DNA of 36,091 bases from contig WGDP01000129.1 in assembly GCA_015493215.1 (NCBI GenBank), forward strand, positions 1 to 36,091, given 5' to 3'. Positions within the stretch are counted from its first letter, which is position 1. Every line of letters starts with the position of its first letter. Positions 1 to 8,088 of the stretch are shown piece after piece. Both the position numbers and the translations under genes were made by a program. Under the pieces are notes generated by a model. It was not told where the DNA came from, made no database searches, and saw only the letters and a program-made list of their open reading frames with translations. The DNA comes from Bacteroidales bacterium (lineage in GTDB: Bacteria > Bacteroidota > Bacteroidia > Bacteroidales > F082).

Positions 1-93
1 ATTGGAACCGGAGCCGTAGCTGATAAGGTTGTGGGAAAACCAATCTATTCAAACGGAATGCTGGTAAATGTAGGATTTAGATATCAATTTTAA
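1..93 (+). CDS. C-terminal end of an outer-membrane beta-barrel protein (partial)
   Basis: An open frame enters from the left edge and stops at TAA 91-93, giving 30 visible residues. They end in MLVNVGFRYQF: an alternating hydrophobic pattern finishing on a terminal phenylalanine, as in the last strand of outer-membrane barrels recognised by the BAM complex. The 5' part lies outside the window, so family and length cannot be stated. The next gene starts 12 bases downstream on the same strand. The barrel call is an inference from the C-terminal strand alone. Confidence 0.5.
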   Translation: MGTGAVADKVVGKPIYSNGMLVNVGFRYQF

Positions 94-105
94 TTAATTT
101 AAATT

Positions 106-696
106 ATGGAAAAACAACTTAACGAACAGGAAAGCCTCCGGATTATTCAGGAGATGATTGCAAAATCGAAAACAAACCTCGGCGAAAGCAGCTATTTTTA
201 TCTGTTGTGGGGCTGGCTGGTATTTATCTCCAGCTTATCGCACTTTATTTTACTGTCGGTTTCGTACAAACAACCTTACATATTTTGGCCGGTTGCCATG
301 ATATTAGGGGCTATTCTTTCGGTTATAAAGTCAAAAAAGCTGCATAAAGAGTCAAAAGCAAAAACTTATATCGAAACAGCCGTTATTCATTTATGGATCG
401 GCTTTTCAATTTCGATGTTTATTGTTCTTATTGGTGCAACATTCGGTAAAATTAATTGGGTTACATCAAACAGTTTAATCATTGTGTTATACGGGCTTGG
501 CACCTATGTTTCGGGTGGAATTTTAAAATTCAACCCGCTTAAAGCAGGCGCCATTGCAAGTTGGATTATTGCCATTATAAGTATGTTTTTACCGGGGCAA
601 TATAGCATGTTGGCCATTGCAACTGCCATTGTTGTTGCCTATTTATGGCCCGGTTATTTATTAAGGTCGAAAGAAAAAGCTCAACGCCATGTTTAA
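106..696 (+). CDS. Multi-pass membrane protein of unknown function
   Basis: 196 residues with a polar, probably cytoplasmic N-terminus of about 28 residues and five to six hydrophobic segments (roughly 30-52, 58-76, 90-112, 119-140, 146-162, 165-186), then a basic tail (RSKEKAQRH). I recognise no catalytic motif. Its stop overlaps the start of the winged-helix regulator by 8 bases, so the two are probably translated together. Pairs of a small membrane protein and a small winged-helix protein are common in Bacteroidota, and the pair may be a membrane sensor with its transcription factor, but that is inference. ATG 106 is chosen because it directly precedes the polar N-terminus and follows the previous stop closely. 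Confidence 0.75.
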   Translation: MEKQLNEQESLRIIQEMIAKSKTNLGESSYFYLLWGWLVFISSLSHFILLSVSYKQPYIFWPVAMILGAILSVIKSKKLHKESKAKTYIETAVIHLWIGFSISMFIVLIGATFGKINWVTSNSLIIVLYGLGTYVSGGILKFNPLKAGAIASWIIAIISMFLPGQYSMLAIATAIVVAYLWPGYLLRSKEKAQRHV

Positions 697-982
697 AGCG
701 CTTAATCCGTTGTTGCATTCGCAGTTACGGCTGTCAATCATGTCGTTGTTAATCAGCCTTGAATCGGCCGAATTTACCTATCTGCTTGAGCAAACCGGTG
801 CCACAAAGGGCAACCTGAGTGTTCAGTTAACCAAGCTCAAGGAAGCGGGATACATAACTGTTGAAAAGAGTTTTAAAAACAACTATCCGCTTACCACCTG
901 TAAAATTACCCCGAAAGGGTTTGATGCATTTGAAAAATATGTGGAGGCACTGAAAGGATATATCGACAAGGAGAAGCCTTAG
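689..982 (+). CDS. Small winged-helix transcriptional regulator (MarR/HTH_27-like)
   Basis: 97 residues forming a single winged-helix domain. The N-terminal helix (LNPLLHSQLRLSIMSLL) resembles 'winged helix DNA-binding domain' proteins of the PF13601 type. The segment TGATKGNLSVQLTKLKEAGYI at about 36-56 is the turn and recognition helix, and the wing follows (YPLTTCKITPKGFDAFEKY). There is no extra ligand domain. It overlaps the upstream membrane-protein gene by 8 bases, which argues for translational coupling. It probably regulates its own operon or responds to its membrane partner. The stem-loop at 1061-1111 is a likely terminator for this transcript. Confidence 0.8.
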   Translation: MFKALNPLLHSQLRLSIMSLLISLESAEFTYLLEQTGATKGNLSVQLTKLKEAGYITVEKSFKNNYPLTTCKITPKGFDAFEKYVEALKGYIDKEKP

Positions 983-1348
983 GGATTTTCGTTCAGGTTG
1001 CCCGCCTGACCGGACGGGCAGGCAAACCTGAACGAGCTTAAGGGGGAAAGCACAAACACAAGTCAAGCCCTCGGTGTTTAACAGGTATAAATACCGAGGG
1101 TTTGACTTTTTCCAATCCCAATATGCTCTTTCAGGTTTGTAACCTGCCCTTGTACGCTCTTTCAGGTTTGTAACCTGAAAGATAATTTGCTTAGGATCAA
1201 TTCGTTCAGGTTGCAAACCTGAACGAGCTTTGAGTGAGATAATTCGTTCAGGTTACAAACCTGCACGAGCTTTGAGTGGTTACAAACCTGCACGAGCTTA
1301 AGGATTTGAACGAGCTTAAGGGGTTTGATCTGGCAGGTTTTCAAGTTG
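983..1348. repeat. Gene-free region with a cluster of REP-like palindromes
   Basis: The region between the winged-helix gene and the convergent phosphoesterase gene is filled with variants of one palindrome. A long form lies at 988-1041 (arms CGTTCAGGTT / AACCTGAACG with a G+C-rich centre). Short forms lie at about 1124-1146, 1155-1182, 1200-1230 and 1242-1272, with partial copies at 1278-1304 and 1306-1321. The common core is TTCAGGTTTGTAACCTGAA or TTCAGGTTGCAAACCTGAA, often followed by GAGCTTAAGG or GAGCTTTGAG. Copies occur in both orientations. The same family recurs at 20829-20969. REP-like dispersed palindromes of this kind occur in bacteria with RAYT transposases; none is in this window. 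Confidence 0.8.
1061..1111 (+). terminator. Rho-independent terminator after the winged-helix gene
   Basis: A 20-bp stem (1061-1080 with 1087-1106) contains only two G-T wobbles and a 6-base loop. It is followed by five Ts (1107-1111) on the + strand. It lies about 80 bases past the stop at 982, inside the palindrome cluster but unrelated to it in sequence. It could also slow transcription arriving from the opposite gene, though it lacks a T-run in that direction. Confidence 0.75.
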
Positions 1349-4015
1349 CTAATCATCATCGTCATCTTCACCGGCATACTTTTCAGGATAGGGCTTTTTA
1401 GGTTGCACCGATGACCAGATTATGCGGTTAAACAGATTGTCATCGCCGGCATCAATGCCTTTTAAGGCCATCTGCTCCGATTGCAGGGCATAGCGTTTTG
1501 CTTCGCCGCTGAGTGCCGACAAGGGCGGGTTCATTTCGTTGAGTGGAATTTGATTTTTTATCGCATGATAGGGTGTAAAATCAGCTTCCTCGCTAAAAAC
1601 ATCAAACATGGGGGTGGCGGTTGCATCCATGATGTTCATGGGCGGAAGGCCAAGTATTTGTTCAATGGTTCTAATCATGGAAGTTTGGTTGTAGTCGGTT
1701 GAAATAACTTTGCCGGTTTTAGTGTAAGGGCTTATAATCATGCTCACCGTCCTGTAGGCCGAAACATGATCCCATCCGCTTTGCGAATCGTCTTCGGTAA
1801 CAAAAACCACGGTGTTTTTCCAGTATTTACTTCTCGAAAGGGCATCAATAATTTGTCCGAGGGCATAGTCGTTGTCGGCCACCATGGCTCGTGGTGTAGG
1901 GTGTTTTGAGGAGGTCCCGGCTGTATGGTCGTCCGGGAGGGCGATAATACTCAGGTCGGGCATCACATCCTCCTCCATTTTTTCCATGGTTTTCAGTTCG
2001 TAGATAAAAGCTTTGGCACGAAGCACATCGGGTATGTTATGGCTGTCGTATCCGGGATAGTTTGGCGACAATATTCCCCTTACCCTGTCGATGGTGGTTT
2101 TATTGGTAAATTCAAAGGGTTTGTTTTGTAAAAAACCGTTGTAAATATCAGTCCAGGTTTTTTTTCCTTTCCAAACAGGTTTGCAGGCTTCACCGTAAAT
2201 GCGCACACTTTTGCCATGGTCGAGGGCGTTGTCCCACAAAAAACCGGTTTTAGGGTAGGCCATGGCATCGTACAAAACGTGGGTGTAACTTCTGAACCAT
2301 GCCCGCACATTTTTTTCAATGTAATCGGTTACAATGGAAGCATCAGTCCACACATGGCCTTCCGAAGAGCATTTTCCCGAAGCCTTATAGTTGTCGAGCA
2401 GCACGTAGCTGTTTACCAATTTGTGTGCATTGGGGGTAACCTTTTTTCCGAATGTACACAGGTCTGCATCGCCGTTGGCCTTTTTAATGTCGCCCAAAAT
2501 CTGATCGTAAGTCCGGTTTTCTTTTATAATGTAAACCACATGTTTAAATACCGATGGCTCTCCAATCCGTTGGGGAACAGGTACCGGTTTAACTCCCTTG
2601 CGGGGAAGCAGTTTAAGCAAAGCCAGACGGGTTTGTCGGTTGTTATCGATAACCGATTTGGTATAATCTTTCAGCTGATCGTTGCCGGGAACCGGAATGA
2701 CCGAAACCGATGCCAGCATACGATGGGCGTTAAAAGCGCCGGCTGTAGATTTTATTGTATCGAAAGTACCTTTATAAAAAGTGTGAAATGCTTTGTTGTT
2801 TTCCTTTACGGTCAGCTTTGCGCCAACACCCTCAATGTTGGCCACATAAAGTGTTTGGTCGTTTAACAAACAGATACCTCCGGGATAGGCAGCCGTGGGA
2901 ATAAAGCCCGTAACGCGGCTCTGTTTTAACTTTGAAGTTGAAACAATATCACTTCCCAATTGAACAACTGCCAGAGCGTTGTCCATTCCGTTGGCTACGT
3001 AAAGCGTACTGCCGTTTGAAGTAATGGCAAGCCCGTTGGGCGAATCGCCAAAGTAAGGATTGCTATTCTTGTTAAGCCTTACCGGAATTGTTTCGGCAAC
3101 CTTATCGTTTTTGGTGTCGATAACGGTAATATTATCATCGTTTCCGTTGGCAACAAAAACATACGATTGCTGTGCGTTACAAACAATATCGTTGGGATGC
3201 AGCCCCGTTTTAATCTCTTTAATAATTGCTCCCGATTGAGGGTTTAAAACAGAAACCGAGCCGGAAGCCGCTGTACCGTAGCGGTCAACAAGTGCTTTTT
3301 CCCAGGGAATACCTGCCGTTACCGAATTTGGCTTTTGCCGGGTGGTTCCCGACCAGTTGGTAACATACAGTTTGTTGTTTGCAAAGCAGATGCCGTAGGG
3401 AGCAAGGCCAACGGGTTGTTTCCAGATTATATTTCCGGTTTCGAGACCTATTTTTACTACCTCATCATTGCCATTTAAAACAACATAAGCCACCGGTTTA
3501 TCATTTTCTTTTTTAACAACTATTTCGTTGGGAATGGAGGCTCTTACCCCCTTCTTTGGCTGAAAGTTATACGTTTTAACCACCTCGGCTGTTTTTCCGT
3601 TCCATAAGGCTTTTAAAACATTGTTCCGTGTTCCCCAAAGGAGGTACTGCTTGTTGTTTTCAACAAACCATGTAATGCCCGAATAGGTATTCATTGCGTT
3701 GGACTTATCGTAACTTCGCAATACAAAACGATGGATGATTTTATTGGTGGCGGTGTTGATAAACACAATGCTGTAACGGCCTTCAACCGCTACCGTTTTT
3801 TTATCGGGCGATAAAGCCACATCGAGGGCGTGATTTTCCAACCCGGGGTCGCCAAAGAAAAGCTGTGTTCCGGCAGGGGTTAAAATTTTGTTGTAAGGCA
3901 TGGTAAGCAAAGATCCTGATGAAAGGTTTTCCCGTGCATTGCTGCTTTCCTTATGGTTGCATCCGGCCAAAGCCAAAAGTGCTATGGCAACGGAAAAGAA
4001 AAATAATTTTTTCAT
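1349..4015 (-). CDS. Lipoprotein with YncE-like beta-propeller and phosphoesterase domain
   Basis: 888 residues. A type II signal peptide (KKLFFFSVAIALLALAGC) predicts lipidation at Cys19. Residues ~40-440 are propeller repeats of the YncE/cytochrome-D1 type (e.g. YVFVANGNDDNITVIDTK; TLYVANGMDNALAVVQL). From ~490 comes a PF04185-type phosphoesterase domain of the AcpA/phospholipase C family, with the opening motif HVVYIIKENRTYDQ (492-505), an SSEGH segment, PDDHTAG, and the metal-site segment FVTEDDSQSGWDHV. The chain ends in five aspartates. This domain order matches proteins annotated 'bifunctional YncE family protein/alkaline phosphatase'. It is probably anchored to the outer membrane and acts on extracellular phosphoesters; the substrate is unknown. 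It is monocistronic, with a 14-bp palindrome just upstream. Confidence 0.9.
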   Translation of the reverse strand: MKKLFFFSVAIALLALAGCNHKESSNARENLSSGSLLTMPYNKILTPAGTQLFFGDPGLENHALDVALSPDKKTVAVEGRYSIVFINTATNKIIHRFVLRSYDKSNAMNTYSGITWFVENNKQYLLWGTRNNVLKALWNGKTAEVVKTYNFQPKKGVRASIPNEIVVKKENDKPVAYVVLNGNDEVVKIGLETGNIIWKQPVGLAPYGICFANNKLYVTNWSGTTRQKPNSVTAGIPWEKALVDRYGTAASGSVSVLNPQSGAIIKEIKTGLHPNDIVCNAQQSYVFVANGNDDNITVIDTKNDKVAETIPVRLNKNSNPYFGDSPNGLAITSNGSTLYVANGMDNALAVVQLGSDIVSTSKLKQSRVTGFIPTAAYPGGICLLNDQTLYVANIEGVGAKLTVKENNKAFHTFYKGTFDTIKSTAGAFNAHRMLASVSVIPVPGNDQLKDYTKSVIDNNRQTRLALLKLLPRKGVKPVPVPQRIGEPSVFKHVVYIIKENRTYDQILGDIKKANGDADLCTFGKKVTPNAHKLVNSYVLLDNYKASGKCSSEGHVWTDASIVTDYIEKNVRAWFRSYTHVLYDAMAYPKTGFLWDNALDHGKSVRIYGEACKPVWKGKKTWTDIYNGFLQNKPFEFTNKTTIDRVRGILSPNYPGYDSHNIPDVLRAKAFIYELKTMEKMEEDVMPDLSIIALPDDHTAGTSSKHPTPRAMVADNDYALGQIIDALSRSKYWKNTVVFVTEDDSQSGWDHVSAYRTVSMIISPYTKTGKVISTDYNQTSMIRTIEQILGLPPMNIMDATATPMFDVFSEEADFTPYHAIKNQIPLNEMNPPLSALSGEAKRYALQSEQMALKGIDAGDDNLFNRIIWSSVQPKKPYPEKYAGEDDDDD

Positions 4016-4039
4016 GGTGTTAATGGTGAATATATGAAT

Positions 4040-4053
4040 CGTAGCCGGCTACG
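4040..4053. promoter_or_regulatory. 14-bp perfect palindrome upstream of the phosphoesterase gene
   Basis: CGTAGCCGGCTACG is self-complementary over 14 bases and sits 25-38 bases upstream of the phosphoesterase start codon, in an otherwise A+T-rich stretch. It could be an operator or a 5'-UTR hairpin. No matching TAnnTTTG box was found close by, so its role is not established. Confidence 0.35.
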
Positions 4054-4133
4054 GAAGTAGAATTTTTAATTTACCACTAAGTTTCTTGCTGACAACAATT
4101 CTTATGTTTACTACTATTTCGGCTAATATTATT

Positions 4134-5225
4134 TTATATTGTTCTGCTTAATATTTCTATCAATTCTGTATTTAAATATAAGATTTCTCTTCCTATTTTC
4201 TCTGATTTTAAAATCCCAATATCTTTAAGATTTTTCAAGTACCTTGAGGCTGCTTTTCGTTCAACTTTTAATTTTTCAACTACAAATTCAATTTTTGCAT
4301 AAGGTTGTTCAAAAAGTAGTTCTATTAATTCCTTTCGATAAACTTTTGGGGCTTCTTCTTTAACCTTTTCAATTGTTACTTCTAATTGATTTTTTATTTG
4401 ATTTATTTTTTCAATTGTATAATTAGCAGTTTCTTCAACTGCTTTAAGCATATATAAAATATACTCTTCCCATTGCCCTGTTTCATTTACCTGATTTAGA
4501 TATTTATAATAATTTGATTTGTTTTTATTTATATATGAACTTAAATATAAGTTTGGGATATCAAGTAAATCGTTAATAATTAGATATAAAATATTCAATA
4601 TTCTACCTGTTCTGCCATTACCATCATAAAAAGGGTGAATACTTTCAAATTGAGAATGTAATATTGCCAGGTTTATCAATGGATGTAAATCTGTTTGATT
4701 ATTGTTAAAATGCTCTAAAAAGTTATTTAATAAATCTAAAATTTCATCCTTTTCCTGCGGTGGTGTATAAACAATCTCGCCTGTTTTGTCATTTTTCAAA
4801 ACTGTTCCCGGCATTACTCTTATCCCTGCATTATTTTTAATAATTGTTTTTTGAATGGTTTCAAGGTCTTTTACTCTCAAAAAACCTTGATATCTTATCA
4901 GTTCAAATCCTGTAAAAATAGCTTTTCTGTAATTAATCACCTCCTTTACTTGTGGAGGTTGTTTACCCTGTGATGCAATTGCTTTATATAATTCATCTTG
5001 TGTAGTAATGATATTTTCAATTTCAGAACTGTCTTTTGCTTCTTGCAATACCACAGCATTAATCAACATTGATTGATTGGGGATTGTTTTTGCAATGCCT
5101 TTTAATTCGCCAAGAGATTGTGATGATTTACTCAACTGCCTTAGTATTTTGACGGTTTCAACCTTTTCTCTATCTGGTGGTAATTTTTTAAGTTTTTCTA
5201 TATGTCCCATTTTATCCCATACCAT
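4134..5225 (-). CDS. Fic-domain AMP-transferase with N-terminal inhibitory helix (class II)
   Basis: 363 residues. The catalytic Fic motif HPFYDGNGRTGR is complete at 197-208, and the substrate-binding flap (GTVLKNDKTGEIVYTPPQ) precedes it. SSEIEN at 66-71 fits the inhibitory (S/T)xxxE(G/N) motif, whose Glu blocks the ATP gamma-phosphate, so this is a self-inhibited class II enzyme like Shewanella SO_4266. The last ~80 residues form a winged helix (LFEQPYAKIEFVVEKLKVERKAASRYLKNLKDIGIL). Fic enzymes AMPylate proteins; the target here is unknown. No separate antitoxin gene is present, as expected when inhibition is intramolecular. The gene is clearly richer in A+T than its neighbours, suggesting acquisition. 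ATG 5225 is kept, but Met6 (5210) is also possible. Confidence 0.93.
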   Translation of the reverse strand: MVWDKMGHIEKLKKLPPDREKVETVKILRQLSKSSQSLGELKGIAKTIPNQSMLINAVVLQEAKDSSEIENIITTQDELYKAIASQGKQPPQVKEVINYRKAIFTGFELIRYQGFLRVKDLETIQKTIIKNNAGIRVMPGTVLKNDKTGEIVYTPPQEKDEILDLLNNFLEHFNNNQTDLHPLINLAILHSQFESIHPFYDGNGRTGRILNILYLIINDLLDIPNLYLSSYINKNKSNYYKYLNQVNETGQWEEYILYMLKAVEETANYTIEKINQIKNQLEVTIEKVKEEAPKVYRKELIELLFEQPYAKIEFVVEKLKVERKAASRYLKNLKDIGILKSEKIGREILYLNTELIEILSRTI

Positions 5226-5238
5226 TTAAATATGTCCC
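5200..5238. repeat. Direct repeat ATATGTCCCA across the fic start
   Basis: ATATGTCCCA occurs at 5200-5209 and 5230-5239, exactly 30 bases apart (about three helical turns), flanking the fic start codon. One copy is inside the coding region. Spacing by whole helical turns fits a tandem operator, possibly bound by the protein's own C-terminal winged helix. This is inference; two short copies could also be chance. Confidence 0.3.
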
Positions 5239-5245
5239 AAAACTA

Positions 5246-5253
5246 CAAAAATA
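5246..5253 (-). promoter_or_regulatory. Candidate -7 box for fic
   Basis: On the minus strand this reads TATTTTTG, matching the Bacteroidota TAnnTTTG element, 20 bases upstream of the fic ATG at 5225. No TTTG at the expected -33 distance was found, so this is a partial match. Confidence 0.3.
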
Positions 5254-5312
5254 AGTACATAATACAAAATTGTGGTGCTTTTTAGCTTTTATTAAGCAGC
5301 GTCTAAACATAA

Positions 5313-5960
5313 CTACCCCCCAATTATCACCAACAGGGTTTTAACAATTAAATAAACGCCAAAACCCATCAGCCCAAGACCGGCCACTCTGTTTACCCCC
5401 ATTAAAAACCGGTCGTTTACAATCGATTTAATTTTATGCGAAATAAAAACTTTGGTCAGGTCGGTGGTAAAAATGGTTAATAAAGTGGCTGAGAAAAAAA
5501 GTATTAAACTGGTGGTATGTTCTTTAAATGGTGCGGCTACTCCCATAACAACCCCTGCCCAAAACAGCCAGATAAACGGGTTGGCAATGTTTAACAGAAA
5601 CCCCTTAAAGGGATAGGTGGCCGGGTGCGGGTCTCTTATGTCAAGCTCCTTTTTTTCTTCGCTTGGCGTACGCATGGTTTTTTTCCGAAAGATGTAAATA
5701 CCAAAAGAGATTAAAACAAACCCACCTATAAACCCCATTGCCTCAGAGTTTTCGATGTTTTTTAAGATACTGGTAGCTCCCAACAGGGTTAAAATAACCA
5801 TCAGCGAATCGCTAAGAAATACGCCAAAGGCCATGAGTGCTCCACGCAAAAAACCGCGATAAAGTGCTGTTTGAATAATGGCAAAAAAGGCCGGGCCAAA
5901 TCCAAAGAAAAAGCCAATGGACAACCCCAACAATATTCCCTTCAATATTACTATTCCCAT
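5313..5960 (-). CDS. LysE-family exporter
   Basis: 215 residues with six hydrophobic segments (about 8-30, 38-62, 70-90, 115-140, 147-168, 185-212). The N-terminal helix pair with GFGPAFFAIIQTALYRGFLRGALMAFGVFLSD is the LysE/RhtB signature region (PF01810), and the central NPFIWLFWAGVV segment fits the NP..xxFW pattern of the family. Members export amino acids or related small molecules across the inner membrane. Its start overlaps the stop of the GH3-like gene by one base (TAATG), so the two are translationally coupled and follow pgk. The substrate is unknown; the GH3-like partner would fit an amino-acid derivative. Confidence 0.85.
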   Translation of the reverse strand: MGIVILKGILLGLSIGFFFGFGPAFFAIIQTALYRGFLRGALMAFGVFLSDSLMVILTLLGATSILKNIENSEAMGFIGGFVLISFGIYIFRKKTMRTPSEEKKELDIRDPHPATYPFKGFLLNIANPFIWLFWAGVVMGVAAPFKEHTTSLILFFSATLLTIFTTDLTKVFISHKIKSIVNDRFLMGVNRVAGLGLMGFGVYLIVKTLLVIIGG

Positions 5961-6853
5961 TATTTATTGACCTTTACTTTGTTTACTACCGTGAACTCCA
6001 ACTTTTCCCTGTCGGTAAACCGCACAATCAGCCCGGTAAAATAGCGCCATGCTCCCGAATTATTGGTCAAAAGTAAAATATATTTTTTGTTGTTGTCAAT
6101 TTGAGCCAGTGTAATCGTGTTTTCCGCACTACTTTTGATTGCTTTTTTATCCGGCAACGCTGTACTATCGTATGGAAGAAACTCGTAAAACAGGCTGTTA
6201 TCAACCAAAAGCCGGAAATTATTGGTTTTATGGTTACGTAATCCTACCAGCCCGGTATCGGTTAATAAAAAATCAGACTTATCACTTAATTTTTCAAAAG
6301 CAAAGCAATTTTTCAGGCATACCGGATATTTTACAGGATAATGATGTGTTAAAATACTGTCGATGTTGCCACCATAATAGGTTTTATAAAAATCCAGCCG
6401 GGAGGCTTTATTACTCTTTTCGTTGGTTTTATTTTCACCGCACCTTGCAAGGTAACGTTCGGCTGCAATCATATACGATTTAAGAAGAGCGCGCGAAGCG
6501 GGAATTGTTTTTCCTGTAATCTGTTGCCGGAGGTCTTTGGTGATGTAATATTTTACCTTTCCCGGCCAGGTAACATAGGTTTCGCCATTTAACGAACGAT
6601 ACCACCATCTAACATACATATCGCTGTAAGTATGGATGGGCACCTGCCGGCGAAACATGCTTACAAACTCCTTTGATTGGATGATGGTTGAAAACCGGTA
6701 ATGCTCGCCAAAAGCTGTTATTTTTGCTCTGCGAAGAAGGTATTTTAACGTTTTATCCTGTAAAGCTGCTGCTTCAGCCAACGTGAACGTTTTTTCCTTT
6801 TCATGCTTTTTAAGGCAAACTGCCCGTTTTATAATATGGTTAAACAGTGCCAC
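5960..6853 (-). CDS. GH3-like protein, shortened and without the ATP-binding loop
   Basis: 297 residues; GH3 acyl-adenylating enzymes have about 500. The N-terminal ~130 residues follow bacterial GH3 proteins well (TLKYLLRRAKITAFGEHYRF; VPIHTYSDMYVRWWYRSLNG; YVTWPGKVKYY). At the position of the conserved SSGTSG ATP-binding loop the protein reads ITKDLRQQITGK. About 150-180 central residues of the family are missing. Similarity returns at FRLLVDNSLFYEFLPYD and GAWRYFTGLIVRFTDREKL, equivalent to the GxWRYxxGDTxxF region. The chain ends where the GRTKHF motif and C-terminal domain should begin. The frame is nonetheless open throughout. It lies 8 bases after pgk and overlaps the LysE gene by one base. 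It is probably not an adenylating enzyme; it may be decaying or reused. Assignment is by motif reading. Confidence 0.7.
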   Translation of the reverse strand: MALFNHIIKRAVCLKKHEKEKTFTLAEAAALQDKTLKYLLRRAKITAFGEHYRFSTIIQSKEFVSMFRRQVPIHTYSDMYVRWWYRSLNGETYVTWPGKVKYYITKDLRQQITGKTIPASRALLKSYMIAAERYLARCGENKTNEKSNKASRLDFYKTYYGGNIDSILTHHYPVKYPVCLKNCFAFEKLSDKSDFLLTDTGLVGLRNHKTNNFRLLVDNSLFYEFLPYDSTALPDKKAIKSSAENTITLAQIDNNKKYILLLTNNSGAWRYFTGLIVRFTDREKLEFTVVNKVKVNK

Positions 6854-6861
6854 GTCAATAA

Positions 6862-8052
6862 TTAAGATTCGATGGCAGCAATACCGGGAAGCTCTTTTCC
6901 TTCGATGTATTCGAGCATGGCACCTCCACCGGTTGACACATAACTAACTTTGTCCTGAAGGTTATATTTGTTAATGGCTGCCACTGAATCGCCTCCGCCA
7001 ACAAGCGTGTAGGCACCCTTTTCGGTGGCTTTAACCAACGCCATGGCAACGGTTTTTGTTCCTTTGGCAAAATTCTCCATCTCGAAAACTCCCATGGGGC
7101 CGTTCCACAGTAAAGTGGCTGAGTTTTCAATGACTTCCGAAAAAGTTTTTTCTGTTTCCGGCCCTATATCAAGCCCCATCCAACCATCAGGAATTTTCGA
7201 AACCGGCACGGTTTGCGTGTTGGCATCGTTGGAAAATTTATCGGCAATAACAGTATCGGAAGGGAGGTAAATGGTTACCCCAAGCTCGTCGGCTTTTACC
7301 ATAGCGGCCCGGGCGGTTTCAATCAGGTCGTCTTCAACCAGCGATGAGCCTGTTTTTCCTCCGAGGGCTTTGATAAAGGTAAACATCATTCCGCCGCCGA
7401 TAATCAAATTATCAACTTTATCGAGCAGATGGTTGATGATTTCAATTTTGCCTGATACTTTTGCCCCGCCCAAAATGGCTGTCAGCGGGCTTTTTCCCTC
7501 TTTAACCACCTTGTTGATGCTTTTTATTTCGTTGGCCATCACATAGCCGAACATTTTATCGTTGGGAAAAAATTTAGCGATAACGGCTGTTGAAGCATGC
7601 GCTCTGTGTGCCGTTCCAAAAGCATCGTTAACATAAGCATCGGCAAGTTGCGAGAGCTTTTGGGCAAATGCTTCATCGCCTTTGGTTTCTTCCTTATAAA
7701 AACGTAGGTTTTCCAACAGCAACACCTCACCGGGCTTAAGGGCAGCAGCTTTCTCTTTGGCCTGATTGCCGATACAATCATCGGCAAACTGAACGGAAGT
7801 CCCCAGTTTTTCAGAAAGGTGACTAACAAGATGTTTTAGCGAAAATTTATCTTCGGGACCATTTTTCGGCCTTCCCAAATGCGACATCAAAATAACAGCA
7901 CCTCCCTCTTTTCGTATTTTTTGAATGGTGGGAATGGCTGCGCGAATCCGGGTATCGTCGGTAATTTCAAATTTATCGTTTAAAGGCACGTTAAAGTCAA
8001 CACGAATCAGGACTTTTTTACCGTGAAAATTATAATTATCAATTGTTTTCAT
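6862..8052 (-). CDS. pgk: Phosphoglycerate kinase
   Basis: 396 residues, the normal bacterial length. It catalyses 1,3-bisphosphoglycerate + ADP = 3-phosphoglycerate + ATP in glycolysis, in the cytoplasm. Diagnostic segments are [12 protein letters not shown] (14-25), the substrate-binding SHLGRP near 60, [25 protein letters not shown], and the nucleotide-binding loops WNGPMGVFE and GGGDSVAAI near the C-terminus. All look intact. It is the first gene of an apparent three-gene operon with the GH3-like protein and the LysE exporter, an unusual location for a glycolytic gene. A TACCTTTG -7 box precedes it. Confidence 0.98.
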   Translation of the reverse strand: MKTIDNYNFHGKKVLIRVDFNVPLNDKFEITDDTRIRAAIPTIQKIRKEGGAVILMSHLGRPKNGPEDKFSLKHLVSHLSEKLGTSVQFADDCIGNQAKEKAAALKPGEVLLLENLRFYKEETKGDEAFAQKLSQLADAYVNDAFGTAHRAHASTAVIAKFFPNDKMFGYVMANEIKSINKVVKEGKSPLTAILGGAKVSGKIEIINHLLDKVDNLIIGGGMMFTFIKALGGKTGSSLVEDDLIETARAAMVKADELGVTIYLPSDTVIADKFSNDANTQTVPVSKIPDGWMGLDIGPETEKTFSEVIENSATLLWNGPMGVFEMENFAKGTKTVAMALVKATEKGAYTLVGGGDSVAAINKYNLQDKVSYVSTGGGAMLEYIEGKELPGIAAIES

Positions 8053-8080
8053 GAAGCTGTGTTTTTAATATTATTTGAGA

Positions 8081-8088
8081 CAAAGGTA
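8081..8088 (-). promoter_or_regulatory. Candidate -7 box for pgk
   Basis: The minus strand reads TACCTTTG, a full match to the Bacteroidota TAnnTTTG element, 29 bases upstream of the pgk ATG. The -33 region is only weakly conserved (CCTTTAAA). Confidence 0.45.

Noticed and set aside
988-1321. Possible CRISPR array
   Set aside because: The repeats are palindromes of variable length in both orientations, spacers are irregular or absent, and there are no cas genes.
827-1377. Two minus-strand frames (827-1216 and 1162-1377) with repeated LVQVCNLNEL-like peptides
   Set aside because: They are translations of the palindrome cluster; the repeated peptide comes from the DNA repeat, and one frame runs antisense through the winged-helix gene.
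2216-2866. 216-codon plus-strand frame inside the phosphoesterase gene
   Set aside because: It is antisense to a clearly conserved coding region and encodes no recognisable domain; a by-product of codon usage.
4134-5225. Fic toxin with separate antitoxin gene
   Set aside because: The inhibitory SSEIEN motif is inside the protein itself and no small antitoxin frame flanks it.
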